Assembly (NCBI RefSeq): GCF_900162695.1
Contig: NZ_FUIH01000007.1
Location: forward strand, 2,542,001 to 2,606,000
DNA length: 64,000 bases
Source: Virgibacillus siamensis
GTDB taxonomy: Bacteria; Bacillota; Bacilli; Bacillales; Amphibacillaceae
Reading direction: 5' to 3'
Of the stretch, positions 1 through 9,138 are shown one piece after another. Position 1 is the first letter of the stretch; each line of letters starts with the position of its first letter. The notes beneath the pieces were generated by a model. That model was given only the letters and a program-made list of their open reading frames with translations. It had not been told where the DNA came from and ran no database searches. Made by a program: the position numbers and the translations under genes.

Positions 1-2041
1 TGGCATAGTTGCCGCCAATAATGTATTTCCCATTCTCAACAGATATATCTCCTTCGTATCGCTTCCAGCCATCATCATTACCATCGTTAAAATCGTGCGT
101 AATCGCCGGCACAGGGGAACCCTTTTTAAATGCCATCGATTTAAAATCATATTCGCCTTCCACAATTTCAACTTTAAGCTCCTGTACCCCCGCCTCAAGT
201 GGAAGGTTTTTAATGGTGAAGGTTTCCCAATCATTCCAGCCCCCTGTGTTTGGGACATCCACAACGCCTGTTAAATCCTGTGTGCCGCTCCAAATTCGTA
301 TTTTGGCATCGTTAAATGTCGTCGCCACCCGCAGATCAACATCATATGTTCCGGTTTCTGCTACGTTAACCTTGTATTTCAACCATTCGCCCGTTTGATT
401 CCACCCGACGTTGTAACCACCTTCATGGTTCAAGCGAATATCAACAGCACCATGACGGTACATTCCACCAATATTGTCATTGCTCTTATCATGATAGCCG
501 ACTCCTTCACCGCCCGACATGTAATGGACTGCATCTATTTCACCCGGAACAGGTTTCGGTGTGTCCCAGGCACCGCTGCCATTGACTTTATTACTAAATG
601 CGATATATCCAAACGATGCATTGGTATTCCTGTCCATATAACCGATTTTGCCGCCGTCCAGGTCCGCGTTCCGGGTTTGTTTTAACATGCCGTCAATAAA
701 AACTTTAAATTGATTGGCGTCTTTTTTGACCCGGATATTGTGAAGCACATTGTAATCATAATCATCAGGCAAAGGAGAATGCTCCCACCCTTGTTTTTCA
801 CCGTTAACAACAAATTGCGTTTGCAAACGATGATCATTCTTGTTGATTAGAGCAACTCCGTAATTCTCGTTATCCTGATATGCAAAAACAACACCATAAC
901 CAGGATTTCGTACTTTATCAGGCGGATGTCCTTTTTGATCAGTGGTTAGCTGCAATAAATTAAATTCCGCACTGAAGTTGTTCTCTGTTGTACTTTTCGA
1001 TACCATGCCCTCCCATCGATTATGCGGATTACGGTTGTGTTTTTTTGTTGATGTCAGGTTAGAGATCTTGATACCGGACCATTTATTCTTGTACGGGTCA
1101 GAAAAGTCATCACGGAACGTCGGCATGTCCGGATCCGGCTGTTCGCTGGATGTCGGGCCGAGCACGTCCATTTGTTTACCGTTCCAGACCACCTTGTCCA
1201 GGTTAAAGTGTCTTCCGGGATCTGCCTGGCTGTGATAAACCATATAGTACGTGTCAAGATCGGGACCGATAATCATACTGTTATGTCCTGTCCCATGAAC
1301 CGGTCCTTCCGTATTAATCAACGCCGGATTTTCAGAGGATGGAACAAAATTTGTAATCGGACTTCCGCTTGTTGAATAATTCACCCTGTATCCCCTGTTC
1401 CAGACGTGATTGCCGGTATAGGTCATATAGTACAACCCGTTCCGCTTGAGTAATGTAGCCCCCTCGGTCCAGCCGCCCATATAACTTCCAGTAGTTGTCC
1501 CCTTCCCGATCGTATACGGGTCTGTCATTGGATGGGAAACAATACCACTGTCACTTGCATTGTAAAAATACCACTGGCCATCATCATCAATAAATACATG
1601 TCCGTCAATCGTATGACCAAGATTTCCCGTCTTTACCTTAAACGGGCCGGTTGGGCTATCGCTTCTTAGTACATAATGGCCGTTTCCTCCTGGTGACGTA
1701 TACATGTAAAAGTAGCCATTCCAATAAACAACTTCAGGTGCGTATGCAGCTTTTGTAACGGAATCAGTGGCACACAACCCTTCGTAAGTCCAATTCACCA
1801 GATTGTTCGAACTCCATACTTTAATACCGCTCTTGTCATCCACTGTACTGACATACAAATAATAAACACCATTATGTTTTAAGATATATGGATCACCAGA
1901 ACCGTAATAAACGCCGGTGTCCCATTTCCATTCATTTGGCAGAATGATTGGATTTTCGTAGGCAAATGCCACCGATGAAAAACCGAGCGTACATGCAGCT
2001 ACAATGAACACGAAACACAATCTTTTCAGAAAATAATTCAT
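1..2041 (-). CDS. Secreted GH43 glycosidase with CBM6, 3' end outside window
   Basis: The reading frame starts at an ATG behind an AGGAGG site and runs open off the left edge (680 codons seen). Residues 1-27 are a signal peptide ending AFA. A five-bladed GH43 catalytic domain follows (about 30-300), with the expected carboxylates: D50 in SGDPY, D146 in IDGHVF and E193 in WTEGA. A LamG-like sandwich (about 306-485) and a CBM6 module (about 495-635, with GYNVGWNQTGEWLKY) come next; a further domain begins near 645. The family includes beta-xylosidases, arabinofuranosidases and endo-arabinanases acting on arabinoxylan or arabinan; the exact linkage cannot be read from sequence. It is the last visible gene of the sugar operon that starts at 7814, 22 bases after the YesL-like gene. 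The complete C-terminus lies outside the window. Confidence 0.9.
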   Translation of the reverse strand, partial: MNYFLKRLCFVFIVAACTLGFSSVAFAYENPIILPNEWKWDTGVYYGSGDPYILKHNGVYYLYVSTVDDKSGIKVWSSNNLVNWTYEGLCATDSVTKAAYAPEVVYWNGYFYMYTSPGGNGHYVLRSDSPTGPFKVKTGNLGHTIDGHVFIDDDGQWYFYNASDSGIVSHPMTDPYTIGKGTTTGSYMGGWTEGATLLKRNGLYYMTYTGNHVWNRGYRVNYSTSGSPITNFVPSSENPALINTEGPVHGTGHNSMIIGPDLDTYYMVYHSQADPGRHFNLDKVVWNGKQMDVLGPTSSEQPDPDMPTFRDDFSDPYKNKWSGIKISNLTSTKKHNRNPHNRWEGMVSKSTTENNFSAEFNLLQLTTDQKGHPPDKVRNPGYGVVFAYQDNENYGVALINKNDHRLQTQFVVNGEKQGWEHSPLPDDYDYNVLHNIRVKKDANQFKVFIDGMLKQTRNADLDGGKIGYMDRNTNASFGYIAFSNKVNGSGAWDTPKPVPGEIDAVHYMSGGEGVGYHDKSNDNIGGMYRHGAVDIRLNHEGGYNVGWNQTGEWLKYKVNVAETGTYDVDLRVATTFNDAKIRIWSGTQDLTGVVDVPNTGGWNDWETFTIKNLPLEAGVQELKVEIVEGEYDFKSMAFKKGSPVPAITHDFNDGNDDGWKRYEGDISVENGKYIIGGNYA

Positions 2042-2063
2042 CTCAACCTCCTATTTTCTTAAA

Positions 2064-2705
2064 TCAAGCTTCTATTTCTTCAACGTTCTTTGCACGGTCT
2101 ATCTTCAAAAATACCCGATGTGCACTGTGGTAAAGGAAAAAACTGATCAAACTGGCACTGTAAAACAACAAACTCCCCGGCAAAAACTTAAATAGCAGAA
2201 ATGAAAGGAAGATACCGCCAATCATCAAAAGGGTGGACGGTAATTGGGAAATCCCGATCAAAAACGCATTTTTGATACAACCTTTCAAACCGGGTGATTC
2301 AAAATGGACATAGACCGGGAAGAGGTAGACAGCCGTTAATAAATAGGCTGCACATACCGCTGCCACCATGATTAGCAGGACGATACTCCACATGCCTTCA
2401 TAGTTTAGTACGAACCGAAAGTCAACGTATAAAACAAATCCAATCACGAAGAAAAGCAGACCAAGCATATTCGATTGAATAAAATCTTTCCGGTAATGCT
2501 GCCAGAATGTTTTAAAAATCGGAATATCCTTCTCACCCATTATCCATTTTCTAACGATAGAAAAAAGCGCTGCCGTCGCCGGGGCTGCCCCCAGAACAAC
2601 AAGCCCGAGCAATGTAAAACCAAGCCATAACAAATTGGCTATTGCAAGTTTCATCACCCAGTCACAGGCAATATTTACACGCGACATCACTCCACCAAAC
2701 TCCAT
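2064..2705 (-). CDS. YesL-like DUF624 membrane protein
   Basis: A 213-residue integral membrane protein with about five hydrophobic segments (for example LLWLGFTLLGLVVLGAA and LLGLLFFVIGFVLYV). The N-terminal pattern GGVMSRVNIACDWVMKLA followed by ATAALFSIVRKWIMGE is typical of the DUF624/YesL family. Members are nearly always encoded next to polysaccharide-degrading enzymes and sugar ABC transporters in Bacillales, but their biochemical role is unknown. Here it sits between the GH2 and GH43 genes. The start at MEFGG is supported by GGGAGGTG seven bases upstream. A role in uptake or sensing of the same glycan is inference from context only. Confidence 0.85.
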   Translation of the reverse strand: MEFGGVMSRVNIACDWVMKLAIANLLWLGFTLLGLVVLGAAPATAALFSIVRKWIMGEKDIPIFKTFWQHYRKDFIQSNMLGLLFFVIGFVLYVDFRFVLNYEGMWSIVLLIMVAAVCAAYLLTAVYLFPVYVHFESPGLKGCIKNAFLIGISQLPSTLLMIGGIFLSFLLFKFLPGSLLFYSASLISFFLYHSAHRVFLKIDRAKNVEEIEA

Positions 2706-2744
2706 CCCTCACACCTCCCTAAGCGTTATCAAGTCAAAGGGTAA

Positions 2745-2870
2745 AGGTGGGACATAGCAATGTAATTACAACTAATTAGAAATTGGAGCGTAAAACCGCT
2801 CCGGAAATATACCTCGCTAATTACCTAATTGTTCACCTTTTGAATCATCGTTATTGATATGTCCCAACCT
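2745..2870 (-). repeat. Dispersed inverted-end element, copy 1 (deletion derivative)
   Basis: A 126-bp element between the GH2 and yesL-like genes. The left end reads AGGTGGGACATA and the right end is its near reverse complement (TATGTCCCAACCT). Read on the minus strand it aligns with the copies near 39.3 and 56.5 kb: GAACAATTAG, then TATATTTCCGGAGCGG, then TTACGCTCC and TAATTAGTTGT. It lacks the 100-200 bp middle part of those copies. It carries no gene. Confidence 0.8.
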
Positions 2871-2881
2871 CATACCCTACA

Positions 2882-4639
2882 TCAACTATTAATCTTACGG
2901 ATCTTTTCAAGACTTACTTTTGGTTGCCTGTTTTCCGTCAGCAATCCGTTAATTTCCTGTTGAACGTCTGTAATTTGCGTATAACAATAGCCCGAAACAT
3001 ACGCACAATCTTTAATCGCCTGTGTAATAGATTGATAGCGCTGCAGAAACTCCTCTTCCGTGGCGACTTGATTACCGTATCCCCAGCCTTTTTCTTCCTG
3101 AAAAGCGATACCTCCGTACTCGCTTATGATAATTGGCTGGCCTTGATATTGATAACCGCTGGCCATTGCGAACTTGTGGTGGTTGTGCGTTTTTTCATTA
3201 TGAACAATCTTCTCTTTGTCGGCATATCTTTCAGCAAAAACGTCCCCAAGTTCTTCATAATCGTGAAGGGCAAGAATATCGGAAACCGTATGCTCCCAGC
3301 CATCGTTGACAATGACCGGGCGCATCGAATCAAGCGATTTCGTCAAGTAGTAAATCCCCTCGGTAAACCGCTGCTGTTTTTCATCCGTAAAAATATGTTT
3401 GACGCCCCATGACTCATTGAAAGGCACCCACGTAATGATTGACGGATGATTATAATTTTGCTGGACAATATCGATCCATTCTTTTGTAAAATTATCGACT
3501 GCTTCCCCGGAAAATTCATAGGTTGCCGCAGCTTCGGACCAAACGAGCAACCCTTTTCTATCACACCAATACAAGAAACGCGGATCCTCAATTTTCTGGT
3601 GCTTGCGAACGCCGTTAAAGCCCATCTCCATCGTTTTTTCGATATCATCTATTATCGCTTCATCCGACGGCGGCGTTAACATCGAATCCGGCCAATACCC
3701 CTGGTCAAGAATTAACTTCTGGTAGATTGGTGCATTATTCAGCAACACCTGTCCATTCTCAATCGACACTTTCCGCATTCCAAAATAAGATGTAACCCGG
3801 TCAACTACGGATTCACCTTCATAAAGGGTAAATGTAACATCATATAAATTCGGATGGTTCGGATGCCAGAGTTTCACTTTCCATTCATCGACACCGCTTG
3901 CGATATTCAGTTTCGTTTCCATTGATGAACGGTCAACGGTTTGACTGAATGATTTCACCGGTTTCCCGTCAAACTGAATATCTGTTTGGATACGAAGATT
4001 GCTGTAATTTGTGGAATCAGCAACTTTATATTCAAATAAAACAGAGCTTGTATCAACATCCGGCGTCATTTTCACGGATTCCAGATGATTTTCATGTACA
4101 AATTCCAGCCAAACGGTTTGCCATATACCGGTTGTTTGTACATACCAACAGCCAAAGTTCTCGGAAATCCAGCGCTGTTTGCCCCTGGGCTGGTAACAAC
4201 TGTTGCTGTCTTCAACTTTTACGACGAGTTCATGCTGATCGGAATGTTTTAAGTAATCTGTCATATCGAAAGCAAACTTGGTATAACCGCCTTGATGGCT
4301 TCCGACAAATTGACCGTCAACCCATACTTTCGTCACATAATCAGACGCATTAAAGTGCAGAAGAATCCGTTTTCCGCTTTCCTCCTTTGGAATTTCAAAA
4401 GATCGGCGGTACCAAACGTAAGGATGAAATGCTTCCTCGCCAATTCCGCTCGCTTTTGTTTCATAGGTAAACGGCACGATAATTTCCCTGTTAAACGTAT
4501 GTTTTTTATACCATTGCTCCTGTTCACCAACATTAGCATCGTCAAAATGAAAATCCCATTTACCATTGAGATTTATCCAATCTTTCCTTTCAAATTGCGG
4601 CCTCGGATAATGTGTAGGTATGTTTTGTTTTGTTTGCAC
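2882..4639 (-). CDS. Glycoside hydrolase family 2 (beta-galactosidase/glucuronidase-like)
   Basis: Retaining GH2 enzyme of about 585 residues, with the usual three domains: an N-terminal jelly roll (LNGKWDFHFDD, FNASDYVTKVWVDG), an immunoglobulin-like middle domain and a TIM barrel. The catalytic acid/base is in PFNESWG (E409) and the nucleophile in ISEYGG (E507). There is no signal peptide, so it acts inside the cell on imported oligosaccharides, unlike the secreted GH43 of the same operon. The GTG at 4639 is preferred because AAAGGAG lies eight bases upstream; the ATG at 4660 has no ribosome site and the ATG at 4645 is only two bases from it. It follows the MalG-type permease by about 47 bases. 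Substrate (galactoside, glucuronide, arabinopyranoside) cannot be fixed. Confidence 0.9.
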   Translation of the reverse strand: MQTKQNIPTHYPRPQFERKDWINLNGKWDFHFDDANVGEQEQWYKKHTFNREIIVPFTYETKASGIGEEAFHPYVWYRRSFEIPKEESGKRILLHFNASDYVTKVWVDGQFVGSHQGGYTKFAFDMTDYLKHSDQHELVVKVEDSNSCYQPRGKQRWISENFGCWYVQTTGIWQTVWLEFVHENHLESVKMTPDVDTSSVLFEYKVADSTNYSNLRIQTDIQFDGKPVKSFSQTVDRSSMETKLNIASGVDEWKVKLWHPNHPNLYDVTFTLYEGESVVDRVTSYFGMRKVSIENGQVLLNNAPIYQKLILDQGYWPDSMLTPPSDEAIIDDIEKTMEMGFNGVRKHQKIEDPRFLYWCDRKGLLVWSEAAATYEFSGEAVDNFTKEWIDIVQQNYNHPSIITWVPFNESWGVKHIFTDEKQQRFTEGIYYLTKSLDSMRPVIVNDGWEHTVSDILALHDYEELGDVFAERYADKEKIVHNEKTHNHHKFAMASGYQYQGQPIIISEYGGIAFQEEKGWGYGNQVATEEEFLQRYQSITQAIKDCAYVSGYCYTQITDVQQEINGLLTENRQPKVSLEKIRKINS

Positions 4640-4686
4640 GATCATTACTCCTTTATTCATGTATTTTTCAATGTGTTTGTAAGATG

Positions 4687-5601
4687 TTATCCTTTAATCC
4701 CTGTAAAACTGATTCCTTTAACAATCTGTTTCTCAAAGAAAAAGAAGGCAATAATCACAGGGATGGACGCTACCGCATTCACTGTCATCGGTAAGACGTA
4801 ATCCTGCGAGTAATTCGAATTAAATGTCGGGATTCCAATCGGCAGTGTATACAACTCTTCTGAGAAAATAGCCAGATAAGGCCACAAAAAGTTATTCCAC
4901 GAGCCGATAAACGTGAAAATCGCAATCGCCGCCATTGCCGGTTTTGCCAGCGGCAGCACGATATTATAATAAATCCTGAACAAGGAACAACCGTCAATTT
5001 TCGCGCTGTCAATGACCTCTTGCGGAACACCGTCAAAAAAGCTCTTAAGAATGACAACGCCAAGAGGTGATGCAATGCCCGGAAGAATTAAGCCAATATA
5101 GGAATCAAGCATGCTTAAATCTTTTACAATCTGGTACAACGGAATAATTGTTGCTTCACCCGGGACCATTAATCCTGCAAGAAAAAATACAAAGATAAAC
5201 TTCTTGTAACCGAACTTAATTTGTGAAATGGCAAAAGCAGCCATTGACGTGACAATCAGTGTGATAATCGTTGTAATGACACCAACAACCAGACTGTTCA
5301 CCAACCACCTGAGCACATCCGTATCCATCACAACATGCACATAGTTTTCAAATGTGTATGGCGGTGCAAACCATTCCAACACACCGCTGATGGCTGCCCC
5401 CTCTTCCTTAAGTGATACGAAAAACATCCATATCAGCGGAACAAGGAACAAGATTGCTGTGGTAAAAGGAATCACATTGCGTAAAGCTTTTCCCTTTTTC
5501 AATTTTGCCTTTTTCCGGGGCTGATTCTGACGAGGTTGATTCCTACGCGGCGGGATCTGACTAGGTTGAGTCTCCTGTTTCGGCAATGTATTCGTCTCCA
5601 T
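4687..5601 (-). CDS. Carbohydrate ABC transporter permease, MalG type
   Basis: A 304-residue inner-membrane permease with six hydrophobic segments and the EAA-type loop that contacts the ATPase (EVIDSAKIDGCSLFRIYYNIVLPLAKPA). The C-terminus ends KGISFTGIKG, as in CUT1 MalG-like subunits. It has an unusual hydrophilic N-terminal tail of about 40 residues, rich in Pro, Gln, Arg and Lys (PSQIPPRRNQPRQNQPRKKA), ahead of the first membrane helix. It begins two bases after the stop of the MalF-type gene, with the ribosome site GGGGGTG inside that gene's end, so the two are translationally coupled. No ATPase gene is present; CUT1 systems of Bacillaceae usually borrow an MsmX-type ATPase encoded elsewhere. 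Confidence 0.93.
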   Translation of the reverse strand: METNTLPKQETQPSQIPPRRNQPRQNQPRKKAKLKKGKALRNVIPFTTAILFLVPLIWMFFVSLKEEGAAISGVLEWFAPPYTFENYVHVVMDTDVLRWLVNSLVVGVITTIITLIVTSMAAFAISQIKFGYKKFIFVFFLAGLMVPGEATIIPLYQIVKDLSMLDSYIGLILPGIASPLGVVILKSFFDGVPQEVIDSAKIDGCSLFRIYYNIVLPLAKPAMAAIAIFTFIGSWNNFLWPYLAIFSEELYTLPIGIPTFNSNYSQDYVLPMTVNAVASIPVIIAFFFFEKQIVKGISFTGIKG

Positions 5602-5603
5602 CC

Positions 5604-6485
5604 TTATATCACCCCCTGATCATCGGACTGGCTTCTCAATTGAATTAAAGACAGGATCAGCAAGATGAAGAATAATGCGTATGACATTGTCGCCGCATAG
5701 CCGAGATTAAATTTCTCAAAACCTGCCTGATAAATATATTGAATTAGCGGTCTGGTGGTTGTACCAGGACCCCCTCCAGTGATCAACAGAATTTGGGCAA
5801 ACACTTTGTAGGAAGCAAGTATTTGCAGCAACAAGATGACTCGGCCAATTGGGATTAGCTGCGGGAGCGTAATATACCGGAATTTTTGCCAGGCAGTCGC
5901 CCCATCAATATCAGCCGACTCATATAAAAAATCCGGGATATCCTGCAATGCTGCCAAAAACAGAATCATATTAAAGCCAACCGTCCACCATAATGTCACA
6001 CCGACAATGGAAACCCAGGCAAGCGTCGGTTCTGCCAGCCAAAAAGGCTCATTTTGAATACCTAACAAATGAAGAAACGAGTTCAAAAACCCTGTATAAG
6101 GCTGCAGGAAAAAGATTGCAATATACGAAATGACCGATACCGACAATATGGAAGGAAGAAAATATGCTCCTCTGTAAAATCCCCGAAATTTCGATTTTGC
6201 ATTGGCCATCAATGCAAGCGCCAGTGCCAATATAATCATTGTCGGTGTTGATAAAATCGTAAACAATGTTGTATTCCAAAGCGAATTCCAAAAGTCGGGA
6301 TCCTGAAACATCTTGATATAGTTTTCTAATCCTACAAATTCCATTTTCTGAATAATAGACCAATCAAAAAAGCTCATTTGCAACCCTTTAAAGATTGGAT
6401 AGATTGTAAACATCACATAAATAATAAAAAACGGGAGTAAAAAGGGAATCGCCTTGATATTCCCTGACATTGCTTTACCTTTCAT
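5604..6485 (-). CDS. Carbohydrate ABC transporter permease, MalF type
   Basis: A 293-residue CUT1 permease with six membrane segments. The EAA loop is DFLYESADIDGATAWQKFRYITLPQLIP, and TGGGPGTTTRPLIQYIY is typical of the MalF/UgpA side of the pair. It partners the MalG-type protein encoded immediately downstream and the lipoprotein encoded upstream. Its ATG has GGAGGTGG seven bases upstream. Together these import an oligosaccharide released by the extracellular GH43 enzyme; the specific sugar is inferred from the neighbouring hydrolases. Confidence 0.93.
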   Translation of the reverse strand: MKGKAMSGNIKAIPFLLPFFIIYVMFTIYPIFKGLQMSFFDWSIIQKMEFVGLENYIKMFQDPDFWNSLWNTTLFTILSTPTMIILALALALMANAKSKFRGFYRGAYFLPSILSVSVISYIAIFFLQPYTGFLNSFLHLLGIQNEPFWLAEPTLAWVSIVGVTLWWTVGFNMILFLAALQDIPDFLYESADIDGATAWQKFRYITLPQLIPIGRVILLLQILASYKVFAQILLITGGGPGTTTRPLIQYIYQAGFEKFNLGYAATMSYALFFILLILSLIQLRSQSDDQGVI

Positions 6486-6509
6486 CTGCCATCCACCTCC
6501 ACCTTTACA

Positions 6510-7814
6510 TTATTCATCCGGCGTCAACAAAGAGTTTTGCAGTAACTCTTCAATTTCCCGTTCCGCTTTTTTAAATGCCTTCTCAGCAGATTTGCTGCCG
6601 TTAAGGACTGTGTCTAAGTTTCGTGTAAGTATCGTTTCAATCGTACCATTGGCGACCGATGGTTTCTGAAAGGCAACATGGTCGGCAATTTGAACATAAT
6701 CACTTCTATGCGGCAATTCTTTAAAGGCCTCTTTTTCATAGACAGTTTGTTTAGCTGGTATATGACCCGCCTTTGCCCAGATTTGTCCATTTTCGGCAAC
6801 AAATCTAGCAAACGTAAGTGCTGCCTTTCGTTTTTCGGTATCTGCTTTTTCATGTTTCGGCAAAAACAACGTATGGGAATTGCCAAATACTGCCCTTTTG
6901 CCAAAAATTGCCGGAACCGGAATGACACCAAATTCCAGATCTTCTGTTCCTTCCCATATCCCTGTCGACCAAACACCTGTAATTAAAGACGCCGCATTCC
7001 CGCTTTGAAACGTGCGGTAAAAATCTGTAATGTGTAAAGGTATGACCTCATGCTTGTAATACAAATCTTTCATATACTTTGCGGCCTTTACCGCTTTTTG
7101 CAATTCTAAATCTGCTGAACTTAAATCATCAGATACTACGCCATCCGCACCAAGCTGATGATAATACGACCACCATAACCGGTATGGATCGATACCTGTT
7201 GTTGCAAATGACAAAGGTGCAATGTCTTCAGGCAGTTCTTTTTTTAATTTGATTAAAAAATTGACGAACCCCTCAGGTGTTTCCTCAATAATCGGTTTGC
7301 CCTGTTCATTCAACAAGCCCGCTTTTCTTAAATATTTTTTGTTGTAGTAAAAGGCAATCGGATGCGTATCAATTGGAACGGCATAGTGGTTACCATTCAT
7401 AATAGATGCTTCTAAAATATTCTGATTGAACTTGTCCCATTGAATACCTTGTTTTTGTGCAGCAGTATTAAGGCTGCTGACAACCCCAAGTTCAACCAGC
7501 TGCGGCAGCCTGGAAATGTGTGATACTGCGACATCGGGCGCTTTCCCGGCTGCAATACCTGTTACCAATTTCGTATAGTAATCGTCAAACGGTAATTGAA
7601 TATAATTCACCTTTATATCAGGATGAGTACTGTTAAACTTCTGAACAATTTCCTTCATGAATTCGGCATCACCACCACCGAACAACGTCCAATAGTCAAG
7701 TTCGATTTTGTCACTGTTTGACGAACCGACAGCAAGATTTGAACATCCGGATATAAAAACGACTAACAAAAACAAAAGCAACATCGTACATCCTTTTTTC
7801 TTCACCCGTTTCAT
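6510..7814 (-). CDS. Sugar-binding lipoprotein, family 1 solute-binding protein
   Basis: First gene of the polysaccharide operon: the extracellular substrate-binding subunit of the CUT1 transporter, 434 residues. A lysine-rich N-terminus and hydrophobic stretch end in a lipobox (FISGC), so it is lipid-anchored outside the membrane. The mature part has the family 1 pattern LDYWTLFGGGDAEFMKEIVQKF, and PVPAIFGKRAVFGNSHTLFLPK near residue 310. The start is ambiguous: AAGGAGG is only one base from the ATG at 7814, while an in-frame GTG at 7805 lies ten bases away and may be the one used. A cre box lies about 150 bases upstream. Confidence 0.92.
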   Translation of the reverse strand: MKRVKKKGCTMLLLFLLVVFISGCSNLAVGSSNSDKIELDYWTLFGGGDAEFMKEIVQKFNSTHPDIKVNYIQLPFDDYYTKLVTGIAAGKAPDVAVSHISRLPQLVELGVVSSLNTAAQKQGIQWDKFNQNILEASIMNGNHYAVPIDTHPIAFYYNKKYLRKAGLLNEQGKPIIEETPEGFVNFLIKLKKELPEDIAPLSFATTGIDPYRLWWSYYHQLGADGVVSDDLSSADLELQKAVKAAKYMKDLYYKHEVIPLHITDFYRTFQSGNAASLITGVWSTGIWEGTEDLEFGVIPVPAIFGKRAVFGNSHTLFLPKHEKADTEKRKAALTFARFVAENGQIWAKAGHIPAKQTVYEKEAFKELPHRSDYVQIADHVAFQKPSVANGTIETILTRNLDTVLNGSKSAEKAFKKAEREIEELLQNSLLTPDE

Positions 7815-7962
7815 TCCTCCTTTTCTATGAAAATACTTCCATTCAACCCAGTTATTCTACAAATTTTGCATTACAGACCCATACAGAACCCTCCCTCTAA
7901 CTCAGCATGATTTACATTCATTTCAATATTTTTGTATAAAACATAAAAGTTGTATTAAATAT

Positions 7963-7978
7963 AAGATAACGCTTTCAT
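7963..7978 (-). promoter_or_regulatory. cre box (CcpA site) upstream of polysaccharide operon
   Basis: On the minus strand the sixteen bases read ATGAAAGCGTTATCTT, a full match to the Bacillus consensus WTGNAANCGNWNNCWW. It lies about 150 bases before the sugar-binding lipoprotein gene. The likely effect is glucose repression of the whole operon through CcpA. I could not place a convincing promoter next to it. Confidence 0.75.
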
Positions 7979-8025
7979 TCATCCGCGTCAATGATTTTTT
8001 TGAAAAAAATAAATGTTCCAAAATG

Positions 8026-8074
8026 GAGTAAAATAAAAGCTCATTCAATGCACACTTTCTGCATTGAATGAGCT
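8026..8074 (-). terminator. Rho-independent terminator of the ArsR-type regulator gene
   Basis: A perfect 15-bp stem (AGCTCATTCAATGCA and its complement) with a 7-base loop lies 25 bases beyond the regulator's stop. On the minus strand it is followed by TTTTATTTTA. It isolates the regulator from the ABC operon downstream. Confidence 0.85.
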
Positions 8075-8099
8075 CTAGGACTTTTTCGATTGCCCATAA

Positions 8100-9020
8100 T
8101 CACGAGTAAATAAGTCTCATTAGGATATCCTGATCATGATCACCGAAGCCTTTACCAAATAAGTTAACACCGCCAATGTTAGCAGCATCCGGCGTTACAC
8201 CAATTTTGAATAAAACGGACTTGCTTCCACCAATGTTAATGTCATTTAACGTCACATCCGACACTTTTACATCATCAAGAAAACTCCCCTTATCATTTAC
8301 CTTCCACGTCTTTAACAACCCGTATTGCGTATGATTATCGGGTAGCCACGGCGGATTTAATTTTCCTCTTCTGTCTCCAAAATCACCCGGACATGTCCAT
8401 GTGCAGACTTCATACCCATTAATCCAGATAGTAATATCCGATGGCCAATTATGGTCATAGTTCGGGGCTTCCGAACAGAGTTCCAATGAAAATTGAATAG
8501 ACTCAAGTTTTGCACCAGCCGGAACTTGCAAAGGAAAACGATATTCAACAAAACCCTTTCTAAACCAGACCAATTGTGCAGACATGCGGTCGGGATGATA
8601 GAAAAGGGAAGGCTCATCTTCAGGTTTAATGATACCGTGCGGATTAATCAGTCCGCATGTCGGATAAATATCAGAATCTATGTAATGTCCGACAGGCATT
8701 TCGATTTGATAGGAATTCTTGGGATTATTATGTCCAGTAGCTAAATTCAATTGCATATGAATATCATCAAAGTTTCTGGTACAAACCTTCATCGTTCCCC
8801 GCTTTGCCGGCTGCAATTCGGTGGAAATAATCCCCGACTTTTCTAGCACCTTTATGTTAGAAGCAATAGTCGAAACAGGCAACCCAAGCTTTTCCGACAA
8901 TTCCAGAATGTTCATTTTTTTATAGTTTAACAACTTCAGGATATTTATCCGAACCTCAGAAGACAAAGCATGCGCAACCTTTTTTAATACATCCGACTCC
9001 TCAATCGACAACTCCAACAT
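8100..9020 (-). CDS. ArsR-type winged-helix regulator with long C-terminal domain
   Basis: A 306-residue protein. Residues 8-80 form an ArsR/SmtB winged helix (SSEVRINILKLLNYKKMNILE, then GLPVSTIASNIKVLEKSGII). Most ArsR proteins are only about 100 residues; here a further 220 residues follow, rich in Trp, Gly and beta-strand-like segments (for example ITIWINGYEVCTWTCPGDFGD and NIGGVNLFGKGFGDHDQD). That part looks like a beta-sandwich ligand domain, but I do not recognise a named family. No metal-binding CXC motif is seen in the helix that normally carries it. It has its own promoter and terminator and lies directly upstream of the sugar operon, so it is the likely local regulator with a glycan-derived effector. 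Confidence 0.82.
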   Translation of the reverse strand: MLELSIEESDVLKKVAHALSSEVRINILKLLNYKKMNILELSEKLGLPVSTIASNIKVLEKSGIISTELQPAKRGTMKVCTRNFDDIHMQLNLATGHNNPKNSYQIEMPVGHYIDSDIYPTCGLINPHGIIKPEDEPSLFYHPDRMSAQLVWFRKGFVEYRFPLQVPAGAKLESIQFSLELCSEAPNYDHNWPSDITIWINGYEVCTWTCPGDFGDRRGKLNPPWLPDNHTQYGLLKTWKVNDKGSFLDDVKVSDVTLNDINIGGSKSVLFKIGVTPDAANIGGVNLFGKGFGDHDQDILMRLIYS

Positions 9021-9052
9021 GACATGACCCCCAATGAAAACAATTTTACATC

Positions 9053-9081
9053 ATTATACCCCCTTTGGATTTTGCTTACAA
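9053..9081 (-). promoter_or_regulatory. Sigma-A promoter of the ArsR-type regulator
   Basis: On the minus strand TTGTAA, a 17-base spacer and TATAAT end about 33 bases before the regulator's ATG, which has GGGGGT six bases upstream. Confidence 0.7.
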
Positions 9082-9085
9082 TTTT

Positions 9086-9115
9086 GGGAAGCGTAGGGAT
9101 GGTTCTTTCGCTTCC
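9086..9115 (+). repeat. GGGACGGTTCT-type short dispersed repeat
   Basis: A variant copy flanked by GGGAAGC and GCTTCC, which are inverted with respect to each other, with AGGGATGGTTCT in the middle. Related copies are near 10.74, 10.87, 21.94, 23.3 and 33.7 kb. Such motifs resemble REP-like sequences found in many Firmicutes; no associated transposase is in this window. Confidence 0.6.
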
Positions 9116-9138
9116 AAAACCTCAAAAAAATGAGACAT

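Noticed and set aside
9..1375. Several plus-strand frames of 67-129 codons in the first 1.4 kb
   Set aside because: They are opposite to the clear GH43-CBM6 frame, whose catalytic residues and domain order are intact.
2882..4660. Start of the GH2 gene at the ATG at 4660
   Set aside because: No ribosome site precedes it; the AAAGGAG within its first codons fits the GTG at 4639 best.
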